From: Sphingomonas qomolangmaensis
GTDB lineage: Bacteria > Pseudomonadota > Alphaproteobacteria > Sphingomonadales > Sphingomonadaceae
Direction: 5' to 3'
DNA: 64,000 bases
Assembly (NCBI RefSeq): GCF_024496245.1
Contig: NZ_CP101740.1
Span: 310,001-374,000, forward strand
Made by a program: the position numbers and the translations under genes. Each line of letters opens with the position of its first letter. Within the stretch, counting starts at the first letter, position 1. Shown here piece after piece: positions 51,020 through 59,861 of this stretch. The notes beneath the pieces are model-generated. The model ran no database searches. It had not been told where the DNA came from and saw nothing but the letters and a program-made list of their open reading frames with translations.

Positions 51020-51933
51020 CAGAAATACCCCTCCTGCTTCTTCTTTTCCATGCTTGCCGCCTGATCGCGATCGATCGCGCGGCCCTGGCGTTCGGAGGTC
51101 GTCGTCAGCAGCATTTCCTGGATCACCTGCGGCAGCGTTGCGGCTTCGCTCTCGACCGCGCCGGTCAGCGGATAGCAGCCAAGCGTGCGGAAGCGGATCG
51201 ACCGATCGACCGGCTGTTCGCCGGGCAGCAGCCGGAAGCGGTCGTCGTCGACCATCAGCAGCATCCCGTCGCGCTCGACCGTGGGGCGCGGCGCGGCGAA
51301 ATAGAGCGGGACGATCTCGATCCCCTCGGCCAGGATATATTGCCAGATGTCGAGTTCGGTCCAGTTCGACAGCGGGAACACGCGGATGCTCTCGCCCTTG
51401 GCCTTGCGCGTATTGTACAGCCGCCACAATTCGGGGCGCTGCTGCTTGGGATCCCAGCGATGGCTGGCCGAGCGGAAGCTGAAGATCCGCTCCTTGGCGC
51501 GGCTCTTTTCCTCGTCGCGCCGCGCGCCGCCGAACGCCGCATCGAAGCCGTGCAGGTCGAGCGCCTGTTTCAGCCCCTCGGTCTTCCAAAGATCGGTGTG
51601 CAGCGCGCCGTGATCGAACGGATTGATCCCGCGGGCCATCGCGTCGGGATTTTGATGCACCAGCAATTCCATCCCCGCATCCGCGGCGGCCTTGGCGCGC
51701 AGGTCGTACATCGCGCGGAACTTCCAGGTCGTGTCGACATGCAGCAGCGGGAAGGGCGGGGGCGCGGGAAAGAACGCCTTCTTGGCGAGATGGAGCATCA
51801 CCGCCGAATCCTTGCCGACGCTGTACAGCATCACCGGGCGCTCGGCCTCGGCAGCGACTTCGCGCAGGATATGGATGCTCTCGGCTTCAAGCCGTTCGAG
51901 ATGCGTCAGCGGGGGCGTGGCGGAAGATTGCAT
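51019..51933 (-). CDS. cysD: sulfate adenylyltransferase subunit 2 CysD
   Basis: 304 residues. The PP-loop ATP-binding region is [20 protein letters not shown] near residue 34-53; later family motifs are [20 protein letters not shown] and [20 protein letters not shown], and the end [18 protein letters not shown]. It forms ATP sulfurylase with CysN. It heads the operon. The 63-bp gap to the upstream UDP-glucose dehydrogenase gene, which reads the same way, suggests a possible shared transcript. Confidence 0.97.
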   Translation of the reverse strand: MQSSATPPLTHLERLEAESIHILREVAAEAERPVMLYSVGKDSAVMLHLAKKAFFPAPPPFPLLHVDTTWKFRAMYDLRAKAAADAGMELLVHQNPDAMARGINPFDHGALHTDLWKTEGLKQALDLHGFDAAFGGARRDEEKSRAKERIFSFRSASHRWDPKQQRPELWRLYNTRKAKGESIRVFPLSNWTELDIWQYILAEGIEIVPLYFAAPRPTVERDGMLLMVDDDRFRLLPGEQPVDRSIRFRTLGCYPLTGAVESEAATLPQVIQEMLLTTTSERQGRAIDRDQAASMEKKKQEGYF

Positions 51934-51996
51934 GCCAAGCGAGGTAGGGGCGGCGGCGCGATTGCGCCAACGAGCTTTGCCGCCCCGCCTGCAAGC

Positions 51997-53325
51997 TCAG
52001 CTTTTGGCAGGCTGCTCCGCCGACGGGCGACCGACGCTGATATAGCGCAGCCCCGCGCGCTCGACCTGCGCCGCGTTATAGATGTTGCGCAGGTCGACCA
52101 TCACCGGGCTTTCCATCGTCGCCTTCAGCCGATGCAGGTCGAGCGCGCGGAACGCGTCCCATTCGGTGACGATCACCACCGCCGCCGCGCCGTCGGCGGC
52201 GTCATAGGCCGATCGCGTATAGGTGACGTCGCCCAGCATCGGCCGCGCCGCCTCCATGCCTTCGGGATCATAGGCGCGGATCGTCGCGCCCGCGTCCTGC
52301 AGCGCCTGGATGATCGAGATCGACGGCGCCTCGCGCATGTCGTCGGTATTGGGCTTGAAGGTCAGCCCCAGGATCGCGACGGTCTTGCCGCGCACATCGC
52401 CGTCGAGCGCCGCGACCACCTTGCGCGCCATCGCGCGCTTGCGGGTGTCGTTGACCGCCACCGTCGTCTCGATCAGCCGCAATGGGCTGTCATGATCCTG
52501 CGCGGTCTTGACCAGCGCCAGCGTGTCCTTGGGGAAGCACGATCCGCCATAGCCTGGCCCCGCATGGAGGAACTTGCCGCCGATCCGGTTGTCGAGCCCG
52601 ATCCCGCGCGACACTTCCTGGACATCGGCGCCGACCTTCTCGCACAGGTCGGCAACCTCGTTGATGAAGGTGATCTTCATCGCCAGGAAGGCGTTGGCGG
52701 CGTATTTGATGAGCTCGCTGGTGCGCCGGCTGGTGAACATCACCGGCGACTTGTTGAGGTACAAGGGGCGATACACCGCTTCCATCGGCTCGCGCGCGCG
52801 CTCGTCCTCGATCCCGACGACGATCCGGTCGGGGCGCTTGAAATCCTCGATCGCAGCGCCTTCGCGCAGGAATTCGGGGTTCGACGCAACCGCGAAATCG
52901 GCATCGGGGTTGGTTTCGCGGATGATCCGCTCGACCTCGTCGCCGGTGCCGACGGGCACGGTCGATTTGGTGACGACAACGGTGAAGCGCTTGAGCGCCG
53001 CGGCGATCTCGCGCGCGGCGCCGTGGACATAGGACAGGTCGGCATGGCCGTCGCCGCGGCGGGTAGGGGTGCCGACACCGATGAAGACGACGTCGGCTTC
53101 GCCGACCGGCCCCGCCAGGTCGGTGGTGAACGACAGTCGCCCCGCAGCTACGTTCTTGGCAACCAACGCATCGAGCCCGGGCTCATAGATCGGAATGCCA
53201 CCGGCCTGCAGCTTGCCGACCTTGGCGTCATCCTTGTCGACACACACCACGTCATGCCCGAAATCGGCGAAACAGGCACCCGATACCAGGCCGACATAGC
53301 CCGAACCGATCATCACAATCCGCAT
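51997..53325 (-). CDS. UDP-glucose 6-dehydrogenase
   Basis: 442 residues. The NAD-binding N-terminus is MRIVMIGSGYVGLVSGACFA, with the catalytic thiohemiacetal Cys in GPGYGGSCFPKDTLALVKTA near residue 260. Other family segments are FIGVGTPTRRGDGHADLSYV and VVTKSTVPVGTGDEVERI, and KTVAILGLTFKPNTDDMREA. It oxidises UDP-glucose to UDP-glucuronate, a precursor for acidic polysaccharides. I start at ATG 53325; the longer frame to 53424 has no family-like sequence. It is often called ugd, tuaD or udg; I leave the symbol blank. Confidence 0.95.
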   Translation of the reverse strand: MRIVMIGSGYVGLVSGACFADFGHDVVCVDKDDAKVGKLQAGGIPIYEPGLDALVAKNVAAGRLSFTTDLAGPVGEADVVFIGVGTPTRRGDGHADLSYVHGAAREIAAALKRFTVVVTKSTVPVGTGDEVERIIRETNPDADFAVASNPEFLREGAAIEDFKRPDRIVVGIEDERAREPMEAVYRPLYLNKSPVMFTSRRTSELIKYAANAFLAMKITFINEVADLCEKVGADVQEVSRGIGLDNRIGGKFLHAGPGYGGSCFPKDTLALVKTAQDHDSPLRLIETTVAVNDTRKRAMARKVVAALDGDVRGKTVAILGLTFKPNTDDMREAPSISIIQALQDAGATIRAYDPEGMEAARPMLGDVTYTRSAYDAADGAAAVVIVTEWDAFRALDLHRLKATMESPVMVDLRNIYNAAQVERAGLRYISVGRPSAEQPAKS

Positions 53326-53487
53326 GTCCGTGTATCCCAACTCGCGCAATCGGACGCCGGCATTGCGGTGACGTACGCGGAAAAAGGCCGATGCTTCGGG
53401 GCGAAGCGCGCCTCCGATTGGCAATAAAGCGGGGGCGGGTCAACGGCGCTCGGCTGCCGCGCAGGAGGCGCCGGACGCCGGAATCAA

Positions 53488-53515
53488 GAAAGCGCACCGT
53501 TGCCGATGCGCTTTC
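53488..53515 (-). terminator. hairpin downstream of the small ORF
   Basis: GAAAGCGCA (53488-53496) and TGCGCTTTC (53507-53515) form a perfect 9-bp stem with a 10-nt loop. On the minus strand it runs GAAAGCGCA - loop - TGCGCTTTC followed by TTGATTCC, a weak T-tract. It would end a transcript that starts near 53680. Confidence 0.5.
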
Positions 53516-53590
53516 ACCTTCGAGCAGGTCGAAGGAAGTGACCGAGCCTTCGGGCGACAACCGCCGTCCCGAAGTTTCGACCAGCTGGAA

Positions 53591-53641
53591 TTACCAGGGG
53601 CGAAGCTGCTCGCTGTAGGTCTCACGGAACAGGTCAAACAT
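53591..53641 (-). CDS. candidate 16-residue small ORF
   Basis: ATG at 53641-53639 reads MFDLFRETYSEQLRPW and stops with TAA at 53593-53591. GGGAG lies 7 nt before the ATG, an excellent ribosome site. A hairpin follows 76 bp later, and upstream on the same strand is TTGAAA with an A/T-rich stretch (ACCTAATTAAATATTAACTA). The peptide is amphipathic and begins and ends with aromatic residues. There is no run of one amino acid, so it is not an obvious attenuator leader. It may be a small protein gene, a leader of the dehydrogenase, or a chance ORF. Confidence 0.4.
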   Translation of the reverse strand: MFDLFRETYSEQLRPW

Positions 53642-53671
53642 TTAATGTCTCCCAGCGTTGCAACGTGCACG

Positions 53672-53715
53672 CAGAACATAGTTAATATTTAATTAGGTAC
53701 GTTTCAAGGCCTTGT
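53672..53715 (-). promoter_or_regulatory. A/T-rich promoter-like tract upstream of the small ORF
   Basis: On the minus strand TTGAAACGTACCTAATTAAA continues into TATTAACTATG. TTGAAA serves as a -35 candidate; TAACTA 17 bp later or TATTAA are weak -10 candidates. It is one of the most A/T-rich short tracts in the window. Confidence 0.35.
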
Positions 53716-53798
53716 AAGCGGCGATATGACCCGCATCGGGACGGCAGCCCGCCTATCTTAACGCGATCGCAACGATCGACCGTTAACCGCGAACCGTG

Positions 53799-55130
53799 AT
53801 GCGCCCGCAAGATCCAGACCCGCCGCCGGCCACCGGCACCGAATCGGCCGTCGATGGCTATCGGCGCGACGATGGCGGCGCCTTGGGTTCGCCCGGCTGG
53901 CGGCTGTTCATTTTGGCGGACGTAACCAATTTCGGGGCGTTGCGCCGCACGCTGGGGCGTTCGCGTGCCGGCCGCTTGATCGACGACATCGCGGCGATCG
54001 CCGCCATTGCATGGCCAGGGGCGCGGCTGGCGCCGGTCAGCCGCTCGATGCTCGAAATCGCATTCGAAGGCAGGACGCCTACCGATGCCGATGCGGCGAT
54101 CGCCGCGTTGCGGCGGTGCTTCGACCAGCCGATCGATATCGATGGCGGGCTGCACCGGATCGAGATGCTATTCGCGGGCGCCGCAATGCCTGTCCATGAC
54201 GACGACGATGTCCGGCTGATCGAGGCCGCCGAAGCCGCGCTCGGCCAGGCGCGCACCGACCAGATCGACATCGTGCGCGACCTGACGCAGATCGAACACG
54301 CTTATGATCGCATGGCGTTGATCCGCGACCTCAGCGGCGCGATCGGCAACGGCGAGATATTCCTGCAATATCAACCCAAGGTGCATTTACGGCAGCAGGA
54401 GATCGTGAGCGTCGAGGCGCTGGTACGCTGGCAGCATCCGACGCGCGGGCTGATCGCGCCCGCCGATTTCATCCCGCTCGCCGAGGAAAGTCGCAAGATC
54501 GGCGCGCTCACCTTGTGGACGATCCGAAAGGTCATCGCCGACCAGCAATTGCTGGCGGCGGCGGGGTTCGACCTCCCCATCTTCGTCAACATCTCGGGTA
54601 TGCTGCTCGCCGATGCCGAATTCGTCGATCAAGTGTGCACGATGGTGCGCGGCGTGCCGACCAAGATCGGTTTCGAGATCACCGAAACCGCGGTCATCCG
54701 CGATCCCGAAAGCGCGATCCGGCATCTGCATACCTTCGCGCAGATCGGCGTGACGCTGGCGATCGACGATTATGGCGCGGGGCTTTCCTCGCTCGCCTAT
54801 CTCAAGCAGCTTCCCGCGCGCGAACTGAAGATCGACAAGATGTTCGTGCTCGAGTTGACCAGCAGCAACCGCGATCCGCTGATCGTGCGCTCGACGATCG
54901 ACCTGGCGCATGCGCTCGACATGGAAGTCACCGCCGAGGGGGTCGAAACCCCCGCGGCGCTGGCGTTGCTCAGCGTCATGGGCTGCGACATGGCGCAAGG
55001 CTTCCTGATCAGCCGGCCGATCGCGATCGACGCGATGATCCAGTTCCTCGAACAGGATCGCCATCTGGGCGCCATGGCGTCGATGCGCCCTACCTTCGGG
55101 CGACCGGAAGCGTTCTGGAAACGTGCGTAA
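53799..55130 (+). CDS. EAL-domain phosphodiesterase with degenerate GGDEF domain
   Basis: 443 residues. The N-terminal about 175 residues resemble a GGDEF domain (LFILADVTNFGALRRTLGRS, RMEMLFAGAAMPVHDDDDVR-type) but the GGDEF motif itself is absent. The EAL domain is intact: FLQYQPKVHL, SVEALVRWQHPTRG, FEITETAVIRDPES, AIDDYGAGLSSLAYLKQLPA, LKIDKMFV and EVTAEGVETPAALALL. This suggests c-di-GMP hydrolysis with an inactive or regulatory GGDEF part. I start at ATG 53799 (a GTG lies one codon earlier). It is followed by the kinase 43 bp on. Confidence 0.9.
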   Translation: MRPQDPDPPPATGTESAVDGYRRDDGGALGSPGWRLFILADVTNFGALRRTLGRSRAGRLIDDIAAIAAIAWPGARLAPVSRSMLEIAFEGRTPTDADAAIAALRRCFDQPIDIDGGLHRIEMLFAGAAMPVHDDDDVRLIEAAEAALGQARTDQIDIVRDLTQIEHAYDRMALIRDLSGAIGNGEIFLQYQPKVHLRQQEIVSVEALVRWQHPTRGLIAPADFIPLAEESRKIGALTLWTIRKVIADQQLLAAAGFDLPIFVNISGMLLADAEFVDQVCTMVRGVPTKIGFEITETAVIRDPESAIRHLHTFAQIGVTLAIDDYGAGLSSLAYLKQLPARELKIDKMFVLELTSSNRDPLIVRSTIDLAHALDMEVTAEGVETPAALALLSVMGCDMAQGFLISRPIAIDAMIQFLEQDRHLGAMASMRPTFGRPEAFWKRA

Positions 55131-55173
55131 GTCTTTGTCCAGCGGCTGCGTTGCGGCCCCTGCTCGGTCGCGC

Positions 55174-57615
55174 ATGACCGGCAAGCTACGCTGGATGGCG
55201 TTGTTGCTCCTGTTGCCGGCCTTCGCTGCGAACGCCCGAGCCCAACCAAGCAACTCCCTGGCGTCGGACATCGAAATCGCCAAGGGGCTGATGCTGCGCG
55301 ACCCCGCCGGCGTTTTCAACGCCTCACGCGACATCGAGCAGCGAATAGTCGGATCGGAAAAGACGCCCGAAGCCATCCTCGGACTGGCAACGGTCCGCTG
55401 GCTGGGCGCCGAAGCGCTTGTGCGGCTCGGCCGCGCCGACAATGCCGAAAGTCTGGCGCTGAACGCCGGACGGATCGCCAGGCGGCTGCGCGATGCGCAG
55501 CTTTATGGCGACACGCTCACCACGCTCGGCGGCATCCACGCCGCGCGCAGCGACGCCGCGCGCGCGCTCCAGGCATATCAAGGCGCACACGAAGCCTTTC
55601 GCCAGGCAGGTTATCCGCGCGGGCAGGCGATTGCGCTGCAAAATATCGCCAACCTTTATGTCGATGGTGGCGATCACCGGACTGCCGAGCGATACTTCAA
55701 CCAGTCGGAAGAAGTGTATGACGGCGACGACCGGCTTTCGCTGACGCTCTATAACAACCGGGGCGCCGGCCTTCGTGATATGCGGCGCTACGCCGAATCG
55801 GCGCGCGAGTATCGCCGGGCGCTTACATTGGCCGCGCGGCAGGATAGTCCGTTCCTGCAAGCGCGCATCCTGACCAACCTTGCCCAGGTCTATCTCGAGG
55901 CAGGAGACGTCGCGCAGGCCAATTCGGTCATCCAGCAGGCGTGGAACCTCACTATTGGGTCCCCCGAAGCCGAGGCGTGGCAGCCCTATGTCCAGGCGTT
56001 CGCTGCACGTGCAGCGTTTCAGGCCGGCGATCTTGCGCGTGCAAAGTCGCTCATCGAAACCAGTTTCGTGGGCATCGATCCGGCAACGACGATGGCCTCG
56101 CGCCGCGACGCGCACGTCACCGCATATGAAATCTACCGCAAGCTCGGCGACAGCGCGAAGGCGCTCGATCACCTCGAGGCATTGCGGCGCTTGACCGACG
56201 AACAGTCGAAGCTCGCCGCATCGACCAACACCGCGCTGATGGCGGCGCGCTTCGATTTCGCCAATCAGGAATTGCGCATCGCGCGGCTCAAGGCCGACGA
56301 GCTGCGCACCAGCATCGAGATCGAACGCGCGCGCGTTCGCAGCCAGCAAACCCTGTTCGCCAGCGGCGCCGCCGCCGCGCTGGTGATCCTCGCGCTGCTG
56401 AGCTTCGGGATCTTCACGCTTCGGCGCAGCCGCAATCAGGTCCGCGCTGCCAATACCGCGCTCAGCACCACCAATGTCGCGCTCGAAAAGGCGCTCGCCG
56501 CCAAGACCGAATTCCTGGCGACTACCAGCCATGAAATCCGCACCCCGCTGAACGGCATCCTCGGCATGACCCAGGTGATGCTTGCCGACAGAGCGCTGCC
56601 CGGACCACAGCGCGAGCGAGTCAATATCGTCCATGGCGCGGGTCTGGCGATGCGCGCGCTCGTCGACGACATCCTCGACGTCGCCAAGATGGAGACGGGT
56701 AACCTGACCGTCGCACCCGAGCCCGCCGATTTGCGCCAGACGCTCCACGAAGTCGCGCGGATGTGGGCCGAACCCGTGCGCGCCAAGGGGCTTGGCTTCA
56801 CCCTCGACATCGATGCCGCGCCGCACTGGATCGAAACCGACGCGGGGCGGCTGCGGCAGATGCTGTTCAACCTGCTGTCGAATGCGATCAAGTTCACCGC
56901 GCAAGGGTCGGTCGGGCTCAGCGCGCACAAGAGTGACGACGGCACGCGGCTGATCCTTGTGGTGCGCGATTCGGGGATCGGCATCCCGCCCGAGAAGCAC
57001 GCCGACATCTTCGAATCGTTCCGCCAGATGGATACCACCACGACGCGGCAATATGGCGGCACCGGGCTGGGACTGACGATCTGCCGCAACCTCGCGCAGG
57101 CGCTAGGCGGCGATATCGCGGTCAGCAGCACCGCGGGGCAGGGGGCGACCTTCACGGTCGACCTGCCGCTGGTAGAAGTCGCAGCGCCGGCTCTCGCGGT
57201 CGGTGGCGGCAAGGGCGGCCTGCTGATCGTCGATGGCAACCCGATCGCCCGCGCGATGCTGCGCACGCTGCTCGCGCCGCGCGCAGGAACGGTCCATTTC
57301 GCCGACAGCGCCGCCGCTGCCGCCAGCGCGATCACCGGCGCGGCGCCCGAATGCGTCCTGGTCGACGATTCGATCCTGCGCGCGCAAGGTGGCGAGGCGG
57401 CGCTGCCGACGATCGCCAAGGCTGCGCACGACGCGGGCGCGCGCTGCGCGGTGCTTTGGCGCGACCCCGGCGACGACGATCGCGCGGCGCTGATCGCGGC
57501 GGGCGCCGACCTGGTGATCGCCAAGCCGATCGCGGGGGTGGCGCTTGCCGCGCAACTGTTCGCCGCATCCGGCCCCGATCAGCCCTTAACCGGGGTTGTC
57601 TCCCGTGCGGCATAA
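55174..57615 (+). CDS. TPR-containing hybrid sensor histidine kinase with a degenerate receiver
   Basis: 813 residues. Signal or first anchor MTGKLRWMALLLLLPAFAAN, then an extracytoplasmic TPR-like region (about 40-385: DTLTTLGGIHAARSDAARAL, ILTNLAQVYLEAGDVAQANS). A membrane helix lies near 393-415 (LFASGAAAALVILALLSFGI). The histidine box is FLATTSHEIRTPLNGILGM near 446, the ATPase domain has LLSNAIKFTAQG, RDSGIGIPPEKHADIFESF and YGGTGLGLTICRNLAQALGG. The C-terminal receiver-like domain (from about 677) has LIVDGNP and VLVDDS but one acidic residue is missing and the T/S is changed. I start at ATG 55174 for the signal peptide. Confidence 0.9.
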   Translation: MTGKLRWMALLLLLPAFAANARAQPSNSLASDIEIAKGLMLRDPAGVFNASRDIEQRIVGSEKTPEAILGLATVRWLGAEALVRLGRADNAESLALNAGRIARRLRDAQLYGDTLTTLGGIHAARSDAARALQAYQGAHEAFRQAGYPRGQAIALQNIANLYVDGGDHRTAERYFNQSEEVYDGDDRLSLTLYNNRGAGLRDMRRYAESAREYRRALTLAARQDSPFLQARILTNLAQVYLEAGDVAQANSVIQQAWNLTIGSPEAEAWQPYVQAFAARAAFQAGDLARAKSLIETSFVGIDPATTMASRRDAHVTAYEIYRKLGDSAKALDHLEALRRLTDEQSKLAASTNTALMAARFDFANQELRIARLKADELRTSIEIERARVRSQQTLFASGAAAALVILALLSFGIFTLRRSRNQVRAANTALSTTNVALEKALAAKTEFLATTSHEIRTPLNGILGMTQVMLADRALPGPQRERVNIVHGAGLAMRALVDDILDVAKMETGNLTVAPEPADLRQTLHEVARMWAEPVRAKGLGFTLDIDAAPHWIETDAGRLRQMLFNLLSNAIKFTAQGSVGLSAHKSDDGTRLILVVRDSGIGIPPEKHADIFESFRQMDTTTTRQYGGTGLGLTICRNLAQALGGDIAVSSTAGQGATFTVDLPLVEVAAPALAVGGGKGGLLIVDGNPIARAMLRTLLAPRAGTVHFADSAAAAASAITGAAPECVLVDDSILRAQGGEAALPTIAKAAHDAGARCAVLWRDPGDDDRAALIAAGADLVIAKPIAGVALAAQLFAASGPDQPLTGVVSRAA

Positions 57616-57680
57616 GCAGATAGCGACCGAATCATGACTGTCCCGGCGCATTTCCCGCACTCGTGCAAGCAGCGAGCCCG

Positions 57681-58073
57681 ATGAAGATCTTGTTCATCGA
57701 GGACGACCCGATGAACCGCCGGGTCGTGCGCGACATGCTCGACGTCGCGGGCGCGACGATGGCCGAGGCCGATCGCGCCGAAGAGGGGCTTCGCCAGATC
57801 GATGTCGACGACTTCGACGTCGTGCTGGTCGATCTGCGGATGCCCGGCATGGACGGGTTCGAGGCGATCGGCAGGATCCGCGCGCGCCCCGATGCCAAGG
57901 CCAATCTGCCGCTGATCGTGGTCACTGCCGACACCGCGGTCGACCTCGCCGAGCGCTGCATGGCGATCGGCGCCGACGCGGTGATCTTCAAGCCGGTGGC
58001 GATGGACGCGCTGTTCGACGCGATCGGCAGCGTGCTGGCGCGCAAGGCCGGAGACGGCGGGATGATCCTCTAG
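57681..58073 (+). CDS. single-domain response regulator
   Basis: 130 residues, only a receiver: KILFIEDDPMNRRVVRDMLD, Asp in VVLVDLRMPGMDGFEAIGRI, LIVVTADTAVDLAERCMA and VIFKPVAMDALFDAIG. All pocket residues are present, unlike the receiver of the kinase just upstream, so phosphate may flow to this protein. It has no output domain. I start at ATG 57681; a GTG at 57663 would add six residues. It ends in a palindrome shared with the convergent MFS gene. Confidence 0.88.
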   Translation: MKILFIEDDPMNRRVVRDMLDVAGATMAEADRAEEGLRQIDVDDFDVVLVDLRMPGMDGFEAIGRIRARPDAKANLPLIVVTADTAVDLAERCMAIGADAVIFKPVAMDALFDAIGSVLARKAGDGGMIL

Positions 58074-58094
58074 GGTTTAGTCCTCGAGGATCAT
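58062..58094. terminator. palindrome spanning both stop codons of two convergent genes
   Basis: ATGATCCTC (58062-58070) and GAGGATCAT (58086-58094) are perfect 9-bp inverted arms with a 15-nt loop containing TAGGGTTTAG. The stops of the receiver (58071-58073) and MFS transporter (58077-58079) both fall in the loop. It may terminate both transcripts; there is no long T-tract. Confidence 0.5.
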
Positions 58095-59384
58095 GCTGTG
58101 CCGGCGCGTGTCGCGCATCGTCAGATAGGTGACCAGCGACACCCCGATCATCCCGGTGACGTACCAATAGAATCCCTGTTCGAACCCCGAATCCTTGAAC
58201 CACAAGGCGATATATTCGGCAGTCCCGCCGAAGATCGCGTTGGCGATCGCGTAGGGCAGCGCGACCCCCAGCGTGCGGATGTGCGCGGGGAACATCTCGG
58301 CCTTCACCACCCCCGAAATCGCGCTGTAGCCGCTGACGATCACCAGCGCGCCGAAGCAGATCGCGAACGCGGTCAGCGCATCGCGCGTCTGCGCCAGCGT
58401 GGTGAAGATCGGATAGGTCAGCAGCACGCCCAGCACCCCGAACGTGACCATCAACGGCTTCCGCCCGATCCGATCGGACAGCGCGCCGACCGCGGGCTGG
58501 AGCAGCATGAACAGGAACAGGCTGGCGGCGTTGATCGCCGATGCGGTCTCGCGGTCGAAGCCGCTGGTGTTGACCAGGAACTTCTGCATGTAGATCGAAT
58601 AGGCATAGAAGGCGAGCGTGCCGCCCGCGGTGAGCGACAGCACCGTCACCGTCTCGCGCGGATGGTGGCGCAGCAACGCGACGAACCCTGATCGCGGCGC
58701 GCCAGCGTCCTTGGTATTCTCGAAGCTTTCGGTCTCGAGCAGCCCGCGCCGCAGCCAGAACACGCTGATCGCCAGCGCGCCGCCGATCGCGAAGGGGATT
58801 CGCCAGCCCCACGCCTCGAGCGCCGCCTCGCTCATCGTCGCCTGGAGCAGCAGCAATACGCACAGCGCGAGCAACTGCCCCGCGATCAACGTGACATATT
58901 GGAAGCTGGCGAAGAAGCCGCGGCGGTTGCGGCCCGCCATCTCGGACAGATAGGTCGCGCTCGCACCATATTCGCCGCCCACCGACAGCCCCTGCAACAG
59001 CCGCGCGATCAGCAGCAATGCCGGCGCGGCCACCCCGATCGAGGCATAGGTCGGCGTCACCGCAATCATGAGCGATCCGACGCACATCAGCGTGACCGAC
59101 AGCGTCAGCCCCGCCTTGCGCCCCTTGCGATCCGAATAGACCCCCATCAGCCAACCGCCGATCGGCCGCATGAAGAAGCCGAGCGCGAAGACCGCGGCGG
59201 CCTGCAGCAACTCGACGGTGGGGTCGTCGCCGGGGAAGAAGCGCGGCGCGAAATACAGCGTGAACGCGGCATAGGCGTACCAGTCATACCATTCGACCAG
59301 ATTGCCCGCCGACCCGCCGAGAATCGAACGAAGCCGCGCACGGGTAAGTGGGGCGGGCGCGTCGCTGTCGGTGATGATGGCCAT
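58077..59384 (-). CDS. MFS transporter, metabolite:H+ symporter (KgtP/ShiA-like) family
   Basis: 435 residues with about 12 membrane helices. The N-terminus SILGGSAGNLVEWYDWYAYA has the EWYD(F/W) motif of this family. MGVYSDRKGRKAGLTLSVTL is the loop 2-3 MFS motif, and LLIARLLQGLSVGGEYGASA the TM4 motif. AEMFPAHIRTLGVALPYAIA near residue 330 is also typical. Members import 2-oxoglutarate, citrate, shikimate or similar acids; substrate not readable from sequence. It stands alone, convergent with the receiver gene. Confidence 0.92.
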   Translation of the reverse strand: MAIITDSDAPAPLTRARLRSILGGSAGNLVEWYDWYAYAAFTLYFAPRFFPGDDPTVELLQAAAVFALGFFMRPIGGWLMGVYSDRKGRKAGLTLSVTLMCVGSLMIAVTPTYASIGVAAPALLLIARLLQGLSVGGEYGASATYLSEMAGRNRRGFFASFQYVTLIAGQLLALCVLLLLQATMSEAALEAWGWRIPFAIGGALAISVFWLRRGLLETESFENTKDAGAPRSGFVALLRHHPRETVTVLSLTAGGTLAFYAYSIYMQKFLVNTSGFDRETASAINAASLFLFMLLQPAVGALSDRIGRKPLMVTFGVLGVLLTYPIFTTLAQTRDALTAFAICFGALVIVSGYSAISGVVKAEMFPAHIRTLGVALPYAIANAIFGGTAEYIALWFKDSGFEQGFYWYVTGMIGVSLVTYLTMRDTRRHSMILED

Positions 59385-59607
59385 ATGGCTTCGCTCGCGC
59401 TGATTGTCCTGCTACCGGGCTTAGCGAGGCTTCGCCCGGCAGGACAAGTCGCGTACGGCGGCGCCAGAGAAAGCCGCGCATATGGGTTGATACGTGCGTG
59501 CCATGTTGCTACGTGGCCCAACAGCGCCCGGAAACCTCGTTTCCGGCGACCATGATTCTATAGACCAAGACTTTCCTGCAGTTACGAAATCGGAGTTTCC
59601 CGACCTC

Positions 59608-59814
59608 ATGCAAATCATCGTTCGCGACAACAACGTCGACCAGGCTTTGCGCGCACTCAAGAAGAAGCTGCAGCGCGAAGGCGTGTATCGCGAGATGAAG
59701 CTTCGTCGGCACTATGAGAAGCCCAGCGAAAAGCGCGCCCGCGAGCGCGCCGCAGCGATCCGTCGCGCGCGCAAGCTGGAGCGCAAGCGCGTCGAGCGCG
59801 ACGGCGCACGGTAA
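59608..59814 (+). CDS. rpsU: 30S ribosomal protein bS21
   Basis: 68 residues: [60 protein letters not shown]. This matches alphaproteobacterial S21. I start at ATG 59608; the longer frame to 59494 is not conserved. The 223-bp gap 59385-59607 upstream includes TTGATA with TACGTG 17 bp later (weak promoter). The gene is followed by a perfect 11-bp hairpin. Confidence 0.96.
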   Translation: MQIIVRDNNVDQALRALKKKLQREGVYREMKLRRHYEKPSEKRARERAAAIRRARKLERKRVERDGAR

Positions 59815-59821
59815 TATCGGC

Positions 59822-59848
59822 ATGCCCGCCAACTAGCTTGGCGGGCAT
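59822..59848 (+). terminator. rpsU terminator-like hairpin
   Basis: ATGCCCGCCAA (59822-59832) pairs with TTGGCGGGCAT (59838-59848), a perfect 11-bp stem with a 5-nt loop, 7 bp after the rpsU stop. There is no T-tract after it. Confidence 0.55.
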
Positions 59849-59861
59849 CCAATCCATCCAC

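Larger units (their letters stand above)
53326..53798. other. 473-bp gap with a candidate small transcription unit on the minus strand
   Basis: Between the divergent UDP-glucose dehydrogenase and EAL genes. It holds a 16-codon ORF with a ribosome site, a hairpin downstream of it, and an A/T-rich promoter-like tract upstream, all in the minus direction. The stretch 53326-53480 shows nothing else. The stretch 53700-53798 includes TTAACGCGATCG and CGTTAACCGCG, part of the upstream region of the EAL gene. Confidence 0.55.

Noticed and set aside
53252..53560. A 102-residue minus-strand ORF next to UDP-glucose dehydrogenase
   Set aside because: It runs through the hairpin and into the start of the dehydrogenase in another frame; composition is Arg-rich and no start signal fits.
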